Under the pieces are notes generated by a model. That model saw only the letters and a list, made by a program, of their open reading frames with translations, made no database searches and had not been told where the DNA came from. A stretch of 54,584 bases of DNA from contig SUVX01000020.1 in the NCBI GenBank assembly GCA_015061725.1, positions 1 through 54,584 of the forward strand, given 5' to 3'. A program made the position numbers and the translations under genes. This document shows positions 33,934-43,410 of this stretch, piece by piece; within the stretch, counting starts at the first letter, position 1, and the number at the start of each line of letters is the position of its first letter. Source of the stretch: Lentisphaerota bacterium (GTDB taxonomy: Bacteria; Verrucomicrobiota; Lentisphaeria; Victivallales; Victivallaceae).

Positions 33934-35768
33934 TTTCTTTCGCTCCGTTTGAGGGCAACTTGAATTAACGCAACATCAATGGGGGTCACGCCGTCAATAC
34001 GGCTTGCCTGTCCCAGAGTCACAGGACGCTGTTTCAGAAGTTTCTGCCTTGCCTCGTTGCAGAGTCCGGGGAGAGCATTGTAATCAAAGTCCTGCGGAAT
34101 TACCATATTTTCAAGATTTTCTCTTCTTGAAATCTCTTTTTCTTCACGCTGAAGATATCCGTCATAACAGGCTTCAATCAGAACTTCCTGTGCGGCACGT
34201 TTTGAGGGATCCCATTCCGGCAGAAGTTCAGCCGGGAAGGGCAGTTCTGCGTGGACATCCTCTTTCATGAGTTTCATCGTTGTCAAAAGCGGTTTTCCGC
34301 GGTAACGGCGTTCTCTGCAGGCGGTAAGAAGCGTTTGAAATTCATCGTTGCGCTCTTTGAACTGCTGATATTTTTCTTCAGGAAGCAGTCCGTTCTGCCA
34401 CGCAAATTCGCAGAGGCGGACATCGGCATTGTCCTGGCGCAGAGTCAGACGGTATTCCGCTCTGCTGGTAAAGAGACGGTAAGGTTCAACGATTTCTTTG
34501 GTGGTCAAATCGTCGATCATCACGCCGATATATGAAGAGTCGCGTCCGGGGAACACAGGTTCTTTGCCGGCGGCACAGCGCGCGGCATTGAGACCGGCAA
34601 TAAGTCCCTGCGCTGCTGCTTCTTCGTAACCGCTGGTACCGTTGATCTGTCCGGCGGTAAAGAGGTTGTGATAACGCTTGTTCCGCAGAGTTTTTTCCAT
34701 CTGCGAGGGGGGGATATAGTCGTATTCAATGGCGTAAGCGTAACGGCTGATAACGGCATTTTCCAGTCCGGGCAGGGAGTGGACCATCTTTTTCTGTACT
34801 TCAACAGGCAGACTTGAAGAAAAACCGTTGAGATAATACTCATCAGTTTCCGCCCCTTCCGGTTCCAGAAAGAGCAGATGGCGCGGATGTTGGGGAAAGC
34901 GCACGATCTTATCTTCAAAACTCGGACAGTACCGCGTACCGATTCCCCGGATGATACCGCTGTACATGGGGGATAAATGCAGATTTTCGTGAACGATCTT
35001 TGCCGTTTCATCCGTCGTGTAGAGCATATGGCAGGGGAGATTTCTGCGGACAGCCCGGGGCAGTTCAGGGTGCAGGTCTTTGCTCCAGAAACTGAATTCT
35101 TCAGAGGCGATTTCAGAGTCCTGCTGCTGAAGAGACGCAAAGTCGATGGACTTTTTGAGGATACGCGGAGGCGTACCGGTTTTCAATCGTCCCAGAGTCA
35201 GCCCCAACTGATTGCGCAAAGCATCAGACAAGTGCGCGGCAGGGAAGTCTCCTGCGCGTCCGCCGGGAAAGTTTTTCATGCCGTAATGCAGTTTGCCGCA
35301 GAGAAATGTTCCCGTGGTCAGAACCACGCTTCTGCCGTAAATTTTATCATCAAACTGATTGGTAACACCTTTGATTTCGCCGTCTTCCATCAAAAAGGCA
35401 GTCGCTTCACATTGAAGAATGTCAATGCCCGGCGTCTGTTCAAGCAGCAGTTTCCATCCCCGCTGATAAGCGGATTTATCGCACTGCGCCCGGGGGGACC
35501 AGACCGCCGGACCTTTGGTGCGGTTGAGCATTCTGAACTGAATCGCCGCCGCTTCGGTGACGATGCCCTGAAATCCGCCCAGAGCGTCAATTTCGCGGAC
35601 GACCTGTCCTTTGGCGATTCCGCCGATGGCGGGATTGCAGCTCATCTGGGCGATATGATCCGGATTCAGGGTCAGCATGGCGGTTTTTGCGCCCAGACGT
35701 GCGGCGGCCATGGCTGCTTCACATCCGGCGTGTCCGGCGCCGACGACAATGACATCATAAATATCCAA
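33930..35768 (-). CDS. mnmG: tRNA uridine modification enzyme MnmG
   Basis: A 612-residue FAD enzyme. With MnmE it makes the 5-carboxymethylaminomethyl group at wobble U34 of some tRNAs. Landmarks are VVGAGHAGCEAAMAAARLGAKTAMLTLN (FAD binding), MSCNPAIGGIAKGQVVREIDALGG, TGTFLCGKLHYG, GRLKTGTPPRI, RGIGTRYCPSFEDKIVRF, FTAGQINGTSGYEEAAAQGL and the C-terminal RIDGVTPIDVALIQVALK. The start codon is TTG, with AAAGGAAG upstream. Length is typical. Its end overlaps the permease gene. Confidence 0.97.
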   Translation of the reverse strand: MDIYDVIVVGAGHAGCEAAMAAARLGAKTAMLTLNPDHIAQMSCNPAIGGIAKGQVVREIDALGGFQGIVTEAAAIQFRMLNRTKGPAVWSPRAQCDKSAYQRGWKLLLEQTPGIDILQCEATAFLMEDGEIKGVTNQFDDKIYGRSVVLTTGTFLCGKLHYGMKNFPGGRAGDFPAAHLSDALRNQLGLTLGRLKTGTPPRILKKSIDFASLQQQDSEIASEEFSFWSKDLHPELPRAVRRNLPCHMLYTTDETAKIVHENLHLSPMYSGIIRGIGTRYCPSFEDKIVRFPQHPRHLLFLEPEGAETDEYYLNGFSSSLPVEVQKKMVHSLPGLENAVISRYAYAIEYDYIPPSQMEKTLRNKRYHNLFTAGQINGTSGYEEAAAQGLIAGLNAARCAAGKEPVFPGRDSSYIGVMIDDLTTKEIVEPYRLFTSRAEYRLTLRQDNADVRLCEFAWQNGLLPEEKYQQFKERNDEFQTLLTACRERRYRGKPLLTTMKLMKEDVHAELPFPAELLPEWDPSKRAAQEVLIEACYDGYLQREEKEISRRENLENMVIPQDFDYNALPGLCNEARQKLLKQRPVTLGQASRIDGVTPIDVALIQVALKRSERK

Positions 35769-36099
35769 GGTGTCTTCCTTTTATTTTTCTTCACAGGGAA
35801 GTTGCTTTTTTGACCGCAATCCCCTCAACAAAATACTCCGCTTTTCTTGAAAAGCCAAGTTTCCCATCCGGGCAAATACTCCCCAACAAAATACCCCGCT
35901 TTTTTAAAAAGCCAAGTTTCCGATACGGACAGATAATAAAACATCTCTTCCCATCGCAACAAAATTTCCCCCAACAAAATACCCCGCTTTTTTTGAAAAG
36001 AGGAGAGGGGTTCGGGGAGAGGAGAAAAACTTTTTTTCTCGTGAAAAAAAGTTTTTCTCCTCTCCCTGACTCCCATCACCCCTTATCGGGAAGAGAGTG
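35769..36099. repeat. Intergenic block of leader-type repeats
   Basis: No gene. CAACAAAATACYCCGCTTT starts at 35826, 35884 and 35972, the first two followed by AAAGCCAAGTTTCC. A perfect palindrome with 23-bp arms (36016-36038 and 36043-36065) around TCGT then follows. The same blocks lie inside pseudopilin leaders. Both strands stay open in one frame for most of the block. The palindrome may end prfB transcription. Confidence 0.85.
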
Positions 36100-37197
36100 T
36101 TATTTTTTCATTTGTTTGAGATATGCTTCGATGAAGGCATCGATTTTGCCGTCAAGGACGCCGCCGGTATCGCTGGTTTCCAGACCGGTACGCAAATCTT
36201 TGACCATCTGGTATGGTTGAAGAACGTAACTGCGGATCTGGCTGCCCCAGCCGTTTTCAAGCTGTTCACCGCGTGCGGCATCGGCGGCATCTTTGCGCTT
36301 TGCCATTTCCTGCTCATAGAGTTTGGCTTTGAGCATTTTCATTGCGGTCGCCTTGTTCTTGTGCTGGGAGCGTTCATTCTGACAGCAGACCACGATTCCC
36401 GAGGGAATGTGGGTGATACGCACGGCGCTGTCGGTGGTATTGACGTGCTGACCGCCGGCACCGCTGGCGCGGTAGGTATCGATACGCAGATCGGCTTCTT
36501 CCACTTCAATATCAATATCGTCATCCAGTTCGGGGAGAACTTCGACAGAACAGAAACTGGTGTGTCTGCGGGCGTTGCTGTCAAAGGGGGAGATTCTCAC
36601 CAGACGGTGAACGCCGGTTTCGCTCTTGAAGTAACCGTAACTGAAATCACCCATGACGTGCAGCGTTGCGCTTTTGACACCGGCTTCTTCACCGGGCTGG
36701 AGGTCGATGACTTCATCTTTCCATCCGCGGCGTTCAAAGAACATTCTGTACATACGCAGCAGCATGCTTGCCCAGTCGCAGGACTCGGTACCGCCGGCAC
36801 CGGCGTGGATGGTGAAGTAAAGGTTGTTGCGGTCAAAACGTCCGGAAAGGAAACTTACGATTTCCAGTTTATCCATATCTTTCTGGAGCTGGTTGTAGGT
36901 GCTGTCAGCTTCTGAGAGAAAATCTTCATCTTCAGCCGCCAGTTCCAGCATGGTCGAGTAGTCCTCAATGGCACTTTCAAGTTTGCGGAAAGGCTCCAAT
37001 ACGTTGCGGCAGCTGGAGAGGGCGCTGACTGTTGCCTGGGCGGATTCTTTGTCATTCCAGAAATCGGGGGCGGACATCTTTGCTTCAAGGGAGGCAAGTT
37101 CCTCTGTCCGTTCCTCGATTTTCAGGAAGCCGTGTAAATGGGCGATACGGTCAGAAAGTTCCCGTCCGCCGTTCTGGAGTTCTTCAAAAGTCATCAT
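36100..37197 (-). CDS. prfB: Peptide chain release factor 2
   Basis: A 365-residue class I release factor that ends translation at UGA and UAA. The SPF anticodon-like motif lies in RISPFDSNARRHTSF, and the catalytic GGQ in SGAGGQHVNTTDSAVRI. The N-terminal helical domain is complete. Many prfB genes need a programmed +1 frameshift near codon 25. Here the reading frame runs straight through that region (HGFLKIEERTEEL), so that autoregulation is absent. The ATG overlaps the stop of the NifU-like gene (ATGA). It is the last gene of a six-gene operon. Confidence 0.97.
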   Translation of the reverse strand: MMTFEELQNGGRELSDRIAHLHGFLKIEERTEELASLEAKMSAPDFWNDKESAQATVSALSSCRNVLEPFRKLESAIEDYSTMLELAAEDEDFLSEADSTYNQLQKDMDKLEIVSFLSGRFDRNNLYFTIHAGAGGTESCDWASMLLRMYRMFFERRGWKDEVIDLQPGEEAGVKSATLHVMGDFSYGYFKSETGVHRLVRISPFDSNARRHTSFCSVEVLPELDDDIDIEVEEADLRIDTYRASGAGGQHVNTTDSAVRITHIPSGIVVCCQNERSQHKNKATAMKMLKAKLYEQEMAKRKDAADAARGEQLENGWGSQIRSYVLQPYQMVKDLRTGLETSDTGGVLDGKIDAFIEAYLKQMKK

Positions 37198-37784
37198 TTT
37201 TGTGCCGCCCTGAATTTCCACATATCGTCCAGCAGGCGCTGAATATCCTCAAGACATGCGCCGCAGGCACCGCCGGCTTTGCAGTAGTTGGTGACTTCTT
37301 CAGCCTGATGAAGATCGTTTTCTCTTGCAATTTTCAGAATCTTGATATCGGTAATACCGAAACAGCGGCAGATGAGTTTGCCTTCGTGTTCGTCATCGTG
37401 AGCAAAGGGATTTTCCTCACCTTTGTACTGGGCGATGGCGGCCTGAAGAGCCTCCATGCCCATCACGGAACAGTGCTTCTTTGCTTCGGGCAGATCGCCC
37501 AGCAGATTGACGATATCCTGATTGGTGACTTTGGATGCTTCCTCAATGGTCATGCCCTTGATGATTTCAGTTAAGGCGGAGCTTGAGGCAATGGCGCTGG
37601 CGCAGCCGAATGTACGGAACTTGACATCGGCGATTTTGCCGTTTTCATCCAATTTGAATGTCAGTTTCAGGGCATCACCGCAGGCGGCGTTGCCGACTTC
37701 ACCGACACCGTCTGGATTTTCCACTTCACCCACGTTGCGGGGATTCATGAAGTGATCCATTACTTTTTCTGTATATTTCCACAT
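37194..37784 (-). CDS. nifU: NifU-like Fe-S scaffold (IscU domain plus BFD-like domain)
   Basis: A 196-residue scaffold protein. Residues 1-125 form the IscU-like domain with the three cluster cysteines in NAACGDALKL, FRTFGCASAIASSSALTE and KKHCSVMGMEALQAAI. Residues 138-188 form a BFD-like [2Fe-2S] domain with ICRCFGITD and NYCKAGGACGACLEDI. The C-terminal thioredoxin-like NfuA domain of classical NifU is absent. No cysteine desulfurase gene is in the window. It follows proS by 18 bases and overlaps prfB, so it is expressed within the operon. Confidence 0.92.
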   Translation of the reverse strand: MWKYTEKVMDHFMNPRNVGEVENPDGVGEVGNAACGDALKLTFKLDENGKIADVKFRTFGCASAIASSSALTEIIKGMTIEEASKVTNQDIVNLLGDLPEAKKHCSVMGMEALQAAIAQYKGEENPFAHDDEHEGKLICRCFGITDIKILKIARENDLHQAEEVTNYCKAGGACGACLEDIQRLLDDMWKFRAAQK

Positions 37785-37802
37785 TTTCTTTTCTTCTCCG
37801 GA

Positions 37803-39542
37803 TCAGATATCAAACTTTGCCAACTCTTCTTTGACCTTGGCGGCGACGATTGAAGCGGCATCGGATACGGCGAGCAGTTCGCTGTCGCGGCTGTTGCGGC
37901 GCTTGAATTCGACCTGTCCCGCTTCAAGGGTCTTGGGAGAAATAACCACACGCAGAGGCACGCCCAGCAAATCGGCATCGCTGAACATGAAACCGGCTTT
38001 TTCACCGCGGTCATCATAGAGGACTTCAACGCCCTGTTTTTCAAGTTCGGCAGCGATGGCCTCAGCCGTTTCAGCAACGCCGGGCTTGTTGGGATTCAAG
38101 GCGCAGATCTGCACCTGCCAGGGGGCGATGCTCATCGGCCAGATCGGACCGTAATCGTCGTGGGAGTATTCCACCACAGAAGCCATGGAGCGTCCGACAC
38201 CGATACCGTAACATCCCATGATCATCGGGGCGCTCTTGCCGTTCTGGTCAAGGTAGGTGCAGCCCATGCTGGCGGAGTATTTCGTTCCCAGCTGGAAGAT
38301 GTTGCCCACTTCAATACCGCGGAGCATTTCAAGCGGCTCACCGGTCTTGGGACAGGGATCGCCCGCCCGGACGGTCGCAATATCCGCAACGATGAATTCC
38401 ACGCCTTCCATATCTCTGTCGGCGTTGAAGTTTTTGTAGTGATAACCGTCATCGTTGGCACCGACGACAAGGTTGGAACTTTCAACAACAGAGCGGTCAA
38501 GTACAACTTTGACTTTTTTGCCCTTGATACCGATGGGGCTGGCATATCCGGGAACGGCACCCGCATCCAGAATGGCGGCGTCATCGGCAAATTTGAGTTC
38601 ACTCACCTTGAGCAGGTTGCCCAGTTTGCTTTCATTGACTTCAAAATCTCCGCGGATCATGGCAAAGATCAGTTCTCCGGTTGCTGCATCGCAGTAGAAA
38701 ACAGCTTTGCCGGTGTCTTTGGCTTCAACGCCCAGGAAAGTGGCGACTTCTTCAATGGTTTTGCTGCCGGGAGTTGCCACTTTTTCAAGGGGCAGGGGGG
38801 CGGATTTTTCAAACTGCCATGCGGCGGTGGCGATTTCTCTGTTGGCACGGTAACTTCTGTCGGGAGAAACGAAAATCGTGTCTTCTCCGCATTCGCAGAC
38901 GGCCATGAATTCGTGAGAAACCTTTCCGCCCATCATACCGGAGTTGGATTCGATACTCAAAACATTTTCAAGTCCGATACGTTTGAAAATACGCTCATAC
39001 GCTTCGTGTGCGCGGACATAATATTTTTCAAGATCCGCCTGGTCGGCGTGGAAACTGTAAGCGTCTTTCATGGTAAATTCACGGGTACGGATCAATCCGG
39101 CACGGGGACGCGCTTCGTCGCGGTATTTGGTCTGAATCTGATACAGCATGACGGGCAGCTGCTTGTAGCTGTTGACTTCGGTGCGGACCAGGGCCGTTAC
39201 ACATTCTTCGTGGGTCATGGCAAGCAGCATGGGTTTGCCGTTGCGGTCAGAGAAACGCAGAAGTTCTGCGCCGACAACGCCGTAACGACCGGATTCCTCC
39301 CAGAGTTCAGCGGGCAGAACCACCGGCATCAGGATCTCCTGTCCTTCAATGCGGTTCATTTCTTCGCGGATGATGCGTTCAATTTTTTCCACAATGCGCT
39401 TTCCCGCAGGGAGCAGATCGTAGATACCGGCAGATACCGGACGGATGTATCCGCCGCGGATCAGAAATTTATGACTGTCAGTCTTGGCGTCCTTGGGAAC
39501 TTCTTTCAGGCGCCGTCCAACCATTTTACTCATTTTCATCAT
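37803..39542 (-). CDS. proS: Prolyl-tRNA synthetase, bacterial type
   Basis: A 579-residue class II synthetase with the long bacterial architecture. The catalytic core begins SHKFLIRGGYIRPVSAGIYDLLPAGKRI, with motif 2 in YRDEARPRAGLIRTREFTMKDAYSFH. The editing domain that removes Ala-tRNA(Pro) lies at about 225-400. Motif 3 is IMGCYGIGVGRSMASVVE, followed by the anticodon-binding domain (PWQVQICALNPNKPGVAETAEAIAAELEKQGVEVLYDDRGEKAGFMFSDADLLGVPLRVVI). GGAGAT precedes the start; methionines at 1, 2, 4 and 7 leave the exact N-terminus uncertain. Some of the length is slightly above the 565-570 typical of the family. Confidence 0.97.
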   Translation of the reverse strand: MMKMSKMVGRRLKEVPKDAKTDSHKFLIRGGYIRPVSAGIYDLLPAGKRIVEKIERIIREEMNRIEGQEILMPVVLPAELWEESGRYGVVGAELLRFSDRNGKPMLLAMTHEECVTALVRTEVNSYKQLPVMLYQIQTKYRDEARPRAGLIRTREFTMKDAYSFHADQADLEKYYVRAHEAYERIFKRIGLENVLSIESNSGMMGGKVSHEFMAVCECGEDTIFVSPDRSYRANREIATAAWQFEKSAPLPLEKVATPGSKTIEEVATFLGVEAKDTGKAVFYCDAATGELIFAMIRGDFEVNESKLGNLLKVSELKFADDAAILDAGAVPGYASPIGIKGKKVKVVLDRSVVESSNLVVGANDDGYHYKNFNADRDMEGVEFIVADIATVRAGDPCPKTGEPLEMLRGIEVGNIFQLGTKYSASMGCTYLDQNGKSAPMIMGCYGIGVGRSMASVVEYSHDDYGPIWPMSIAPWQVQICALNPNKPGVAETAEAIAAELEKQGVEVLYDDRGEKAGFMFSDADLLGVPLRVVISPKTLEAGQVEFKRRNSRDSELLAVSDAASIVAAKVKEELAKFDI

Positions 39543-39586
39543 AGTTGAAATCTCCGTATATACCTAATAATAATTATAAAACTTTT

Positions 39587-40390
39587 TCAGAGAAAAGCAA
39601 GAGCCAGAGCCATCAGGAACATACCTGATATGATACCGTAAAGTGTCAGGTGCGGTCTGCCGAACTTCTGCGCCATGGGCAGAAGTCCGTCAAAGGTGAC
39701 AAAGACCATGATCCCCGCAACAGAAGCGTTGATGACAGGCAGCGTCGCCGGAACTGATTTTATCAGCGGCATCAGCAGCAGGTAACCGAGAATCGCTCCC
39801 GCCGGGTCCGCAAGTCCGGTCAATGAAGCGATAATAAAGGCTTTTTTGCGGCTGCCTGTTGCGTAATACACCGGAACCGATACGGCAATACCCTCAGGAA
39901 TATTGTGAAGAGCCATTGCCAAAGCCACCGGAATACCCAGCTCCGTACTCTGAATGCCTGAAGCAAAAACCGCTATGCCTTCGGGAAATTTATGCAGAAT
40001 CATGGCAAGCGCGGTGATAAAACTCATGCGTTTCAAGTCAGAGGGGAGATGTTCGCTCCCCAGTTCTTCAACACCTCTTGTCTGGTGCGGGTTGACGGTA
40101 TCCGGAACCATTTTGTCAATGAGTGCCGCAATTAACATACCGCCGAAAAATGCCCCCATTGCAAGCAACTGCCCGCGGGTTTTTCCCAGCATGTCACCGA
40201 GAGTGCTGTTGGCATCTGCCAAAAGGGAAACAAAGGCGATGTAGACCATAACGCCGCCCGAAAGTCCCAGCGCGGCAGACAGCAACGCCGTATTGGTGCG
40301 GCGCGCTGTAAAAGCCGTTGCCGCACCGATAACTGTGGCACCGCCGGCAAGGGTGGTCAACAGTAATGCGCTCCAGACAGTTCCCGTCAT
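39587..40390 (-). CDS. zupT: ZIP-family metal transporter, ZupT-like
   Basis: A 267-residue inner-membrane transporter with eight predicted helices. The metal path is marked by MILHKFPEGIAVFASG and MALHNIPEGIAVSVPVYYATGSRKKAF, the latter the ZupT signature. A short cytoplasmic loop between helices 3 and 4 holds HQTRGVEELGSEHLPSDLKR. It probably imports zinc and other divalent metals. It is the third gene of the hom operon, between lysC (17 bases) and proS (44 bases). No zinc-responsive site is evident. Confidence 0.93.
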   Translation of the reverse strand: MTGTVWSALLLTTLAGGATVIGAATAFTARRTNTALLSAALGLSGGVMVYIAFVSLLADANSTLGDMLGKTRGQLLAMGAFFGGMLIAALIDKMVPDTVNPHQTRGVEELGSEHLPSDLKRMSFITALAMILHKFPEGIAVFASGIQSTELGIPVALAMALHNIPEGIAVSVPVYYATGSRKKAFIIASLTGLADPAGAILGYLLLMPLIKSVPATLPVINASVAGIMVFVTFDGLLPMAQKFGRPHLTLYGIISGMFLMALALAFL

Positions 40391-40407
40391 AAGACAACTC
40401 CGTATTC

Positions 40408-41823
40408 TCAGTAACCGCTTGCGGATTCAACGAATTCCTGATGCAATGCAATTTGGGCATCGGCGAAGAATTTGCGTTCAATAACAAACTGCATGTTGAC
40501 CTGGCGCATGCACTGATCCAGAGCCAGCACGTTGATGCCGGATTTTGCCAGAGCGCCCGCTGCACGGGAAAGGAATCCCGGCAGTTTCATGTTGGAACCG
40601 AGAACTGAAACGATCGCAACTTCACTGGTGTTGATTTTGGCAGAGGGAAACAGCGTTTTCAGTTCTTCAATACAGGCCTTCAAACCGTCCTGCCGCACGG
40701 AAACATAATGGGTAATGGTGTTGGCATTGGTGTTTTTGGCAATGTAGCTGACCTTGTGATCGGCAAAACTTTTCATCAGGTTGTAGTCGTAACCGCTGAC
40801 ACCGACCATTTCAGGATCAAAGACTTCGATTGCGATAAGATCCTGTCTGCCGCAAATCATATCCACACGGGGTTCGGGGGAAACATAGGAACGGCTGATG
40901 AGCGTTCCGGGGTGTTCCGGATCAAAGGCATTTTTAACACGGATGGGAATATTGTGCAGTTCCATCGCTTTTGAGGCCTTGGGATGAATCGCCTCCATCG
41001 CCATATCAGAAAGCTGATCGGCAATATCAAAATTGGTGTGTCCGATAATGCGGACCTTGTCGGCGCCGATGAGTTTGGGGTCGCCGGTGGAAAGGTGATA
41101 TTCCTTGTGGATGACACCCTCTTTTGCCTGAGTGACGACTGCCAGTTTACTGAAAGTGATTTCGCTGTATCCGCGGTCGAACTGAGCCATGACACCTTCG
41201 GCGCACTTGGCGTAACCGGTGACGATGGGCATACAGGTCGAGAAATCCAGATCCGCCATGTGTTTGAGGATATTTTCCTCCATGCTGCCGGTATCGTGAT
41301 CTTTCCAACCTGAAAGGTCAACGAAAACGGCTTTGATACCGTGTTTGTGCAGAATGTTGACGGAGTTGAATGCACTGTGCGCTTCTCCGATACAGGAAAG
41401 CAGTTCACGGGCGGCGGGCAGATAACTGTCTTTGTTGAAGTGTCCGAAACTGCCGAGTTTTGAGAGGAGCATCAGGCAGGACTTTGCGCCGTCCATACGT
41501 TCATTGACGAAAGCATCGGCTTTGGCGATATCCAGTCCGAGTTCAGCAAATCCGTGGTTGATGGAAATCATCTCCTGACGGGTGGCTTCAAGTTTTTCCT
41601 GCCAGGCGGCGTTATCTCCGGCAGCGAAACTGCCGTAGATACCGGGGGCGCCGGTCTTTTTATTTTCAAGCAGAAGATTGGTGATGCCGCCGTAAGCGGA
41701 AACGACGAAAATGCGGTTGTAAAGTTCAGTTGCTTTGCGCTTGCCGATGATGATATTTTCCATCAGTTCGCCGAAGCGGGTCATACTGGTTCCGCCGATT
41801 TTTTCAACAGTGTGCTGTCCCAT
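40408..41823 (-). CDS. lysC: Aspartate kinase, KIGGTSM type
   Basis: A 471-residue aspartokinase for the first step of lysine, threonine and methionine synthesis. The kinase domain starts VEKIGGTSMTRFGELM rather than the common KFGGTSV. This variant is known in ectoine-cluster enzymes and some other lineages. YSEITFSKLAVVTQA and the ACT pair (ISRSYVSPEPRVDMICGRQDLIAIEVFDPEMVGVSGY, VAIVSVLGSNMKLPGFLSRAAGALAKSGINVLALDQ) follow. No ectoine genes are present, and homoserine dehydrogenase lies 21 bases upstream. A role in threonine synthesis is therefore favoured. AGGAGG lies before the ATG. Confidence 0.93.
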   Translation of the reverse strand: MGQHTVEKIGGTSMTRFGELMENIIIGKRKATELYNRIFVVSAYGGITNLLLENKKTGAPGIYGSFAAGDNAAWQEKLEATRQEMISINHGFAELGLDIAKADAFVNERMDGAKSCLMLLSKLGSFGHFNKDSYLPAARELLSCIGEAHSAFNSVNILHKHGIKAVFVDLSGWKDHDTGSMEENILKHMADLDFSTCMPIVTGYAKCAEGVMAQFDRGYSEITFSKLAVVTQAKEGVIHKEYHLSTGDPKLIGADKVRIIGHTNFDIADQLSDMAMEAIHPKASKAMELHNIPIRVKNAFDPEHPGTLISRSYVSPEPRVDMICGRQDLIAIEVFDPEMVGVSGYDYNLMKSFADHKVSYIAKNTNANTITHYVSVRQDGLKACIEELKTLFPSAKINTSEVAIVSVLGSNMKLPGFLSRAAGALAKSGINVLALDQCMRQVNMQFVIERKFFADAQIALHQEFVESASGY

Positions 41824-41844
41824 ATACAGTAAACCTCCTGCAAA

Positions 41845-43140
41845 TTAAAGATCTTCAATGCGCATGAGTTTGACGGGGGACTGGTTGATGGAAAGAACTC
41901 CGAGTTCAGCCAGTGCCGCGTTCATCTCGCTTTCAGGCGCGGGGTGGGTGAGAATAACCAGAGAGACGGAGTTCGCCGCCACTTTGGTTTCGTGCTGAAT
42001 CAAACTTGAAATGCTGATCTGACGGTCTGCCAGAATCTGTGTGATTGAGGCGATCACGCCCGGGCAATCCTTGACTTCAAGGCGCAGATAATATCTTGAA
42101 GTGATATCCTTCATCGGCAGAACTTTGTCAAACTGTTCTCCCGGACGGAATGCGGGGATTCTCCGGGTGCAGTTGTTGGCAAGGTTGAGTGCCGCATCGG
42201 CGATATCCGCACAGACGGCGCTGGCGGTCGCACTGCGTCCGGCACCTCTGCCGTAGAAGAGAGTCTGTCCGACATGGTCGCCTTCAACCATGACGCCGTT
42301 GAAGACATCAGAGATGTTGGCAAGCAGGGAATCGCGGGGAATCAGCGTCGGATGCACGCGCATCTGCACGTTGCCGTCATCGTTCTTGATAACGCCCAGA
42401 AGTTTGATACGGTAGCCCATTTCGTTGGCGTAGGCAATATCGCTGCTCTCAAGGTCGCGGATACCTTCCACATGAACGGGGTCAAGTCCGAACCATTTGC
42501 CGAAAGCCAGAGCGCCGAGAATGGCAGTTTTGTGCGCGGTATCAAATCCGTCGATATCCAGAGAGGGGTTGGCTTCAGCGTAACCGAGTTTCTGGGCATC
42601 GGCAAGGACGGTTGCAAAATCGGCGTTTTCACGTTCCATGCGGGTGATGATGTAGTTGCAGGTGCCGTTCATGATGCCGTAGATTCTGCGGATCCTGTTG
42701 GCGGCAAGACCTTCACGCAGGGATTTGATGATGGGAATACCGCCGGCGACACTTGCTTCATAGAAGAGGTCAACATTGTTTTTCTCTGCGGCGGCAAAGA
42801 GTTCTTCGCCGTGGAGAGCAAGCAATGCTTTGTTGGCGGTGACAACGGTTTTTCCGGCGTTGAGGGCATCGAGAATGAATTTCTTTGCCACGGTTGTTCC
42901 GCCGACGAGTTCCACCACGATATCTGCATCTTTGATTGCTTCAGCGGTGTTGGTGGTAAGAATTCCGTCGGGAATCTTGATTCCGCGGTCAGTGGTGATA
43001 TCCAGATCAGCGATGTGTTTCAGATTGAGTTTGACATCGCAGCGGCGGGTGATGACTTCGCTGTTGTTGAGCAGTATGTCTGCAACACCTGCACCGACAG
43101 TTCCGAAGCCGATAATTGTCACGTTGTATTCTTTAGGCAT
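41845..43140 (-). CDS. hom: Homoserine dehydrogenase
   Basis: A 431-residue enzyme that reduces aspartate semialdehyde to homoserine. The N-terminal NAD(P) fold shows IIGFGTVGAGVADILL. The catalytic core has VVTANKALLALHGEEL, YEASVAGGIPIIKSLREGLAANRIRRIYGIMNGTCNYI and YAEANPSLDIDGFDTAHKTAILGALAFG. A C-terminal ACT domain (YYLRLEVKDCPGVIASITQILADRQISISSLIQHE) suggests threonine feedback. AGGAGG precedes MPKEYN; the longer ORF upstream is ignored. It is the first gene of the operon with lysC, zupT, proS, nifU and prfB. Confidence 0.97.
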   Translation of the reverse strand: MPKEYNVTIIGFGTVGAGVADILLNNSEVITRRCDVKLNLKHIADLDITTDRGIKIPDGILTTNTAEAIKDADIVVELVGGTTVAKKFILDALNAGKTVVTANKALLALHGEELFAAAEKNNVDLFYEASVAGGIPIIKSLREGLAANRIRRIYGIMNGTCNYIITRMERENADFATVLADAQKLGYAEANPSLDIDGFDTAHKTAILGALAFGKWFGLDPVHVEGIRDLESSDIAYANEMGYRIKLLGVIKNDDGNVQMRVHPTLIPRDSLLANISDVFNGVMVEGDHVGQTLFYGRGAGRSATASAVCADIADAALNLANNCTRRIPAFRPGEQFDKVLPMKDITSRYYLRLEVKDCPGVIASITQILADRQISISSLIQHETKVAANSVSLVILTHPAPESEMNAALAELGVLSINQSPVKLMRIEDL

Positions 43141-43410
43141 AGTTCCTCCTGTTTTTTTTATGAAAAATTTTTTATTAATTATATAATATAGCACCTCCTG
43201 TCAAAAATAAAAACTGTTATCTGCAAAAATCGGTGTTGTTTTTTCAATTTTTGCGATAAAAAAAGTGTTTTTTGGGAATTTTACCATCGGAGATGTTTTC
43301 TGAGTGATGTAAAAATTTATAATATTTGAGTTTTTCCTCTTGAATAATCCGGAAAAAATGATAAATTACTCTTGAAAATTGAACCAATTATCCCAGGGAG
43401 TTTGAATTTT
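43141..43410. promoter_or_regulatory. Divergent promoter region, hom and pfk
   Basis: AT-rich gap between divergent genes. For pfk, TTGAAT at 43340-43345, a 16-base spacer and TAAATT at 43362-43367 are plausible. For hom, TATATT (plus-strand AATATA at 43185-43190) in GTGCTATATTAT has the shared -10 context but no clear -35. No leader peptide rich in Thr or Ile codons is evident. Confidence 0.4.

Noticed and set aside
35825..36079. ORF of 84 codons within the intergenic repeat block
   Set aside because: Entirely made of repeat DNA, with no initiation signal. It shows only that the repeat stays open in this frame.
37100..37197. Programmed +1 frameshift expected near the prfB start
   Set aside because: The frame is continuous through the usual site, with no in-frame stop or slippery CTTTGA.
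38160..39548. Long open frame of 462 codons on the plus strand opposite proS
   Set aside because: It is the complement of a well-supported synthetase gene. The protein has no recognisable motif and its length follows from the codon bias of proS.
42274..43191. Open frame of 305 codons opposite hom
   Set aside because: Shadow of homoserine dehydrogenase; no ribosome site or family motif.
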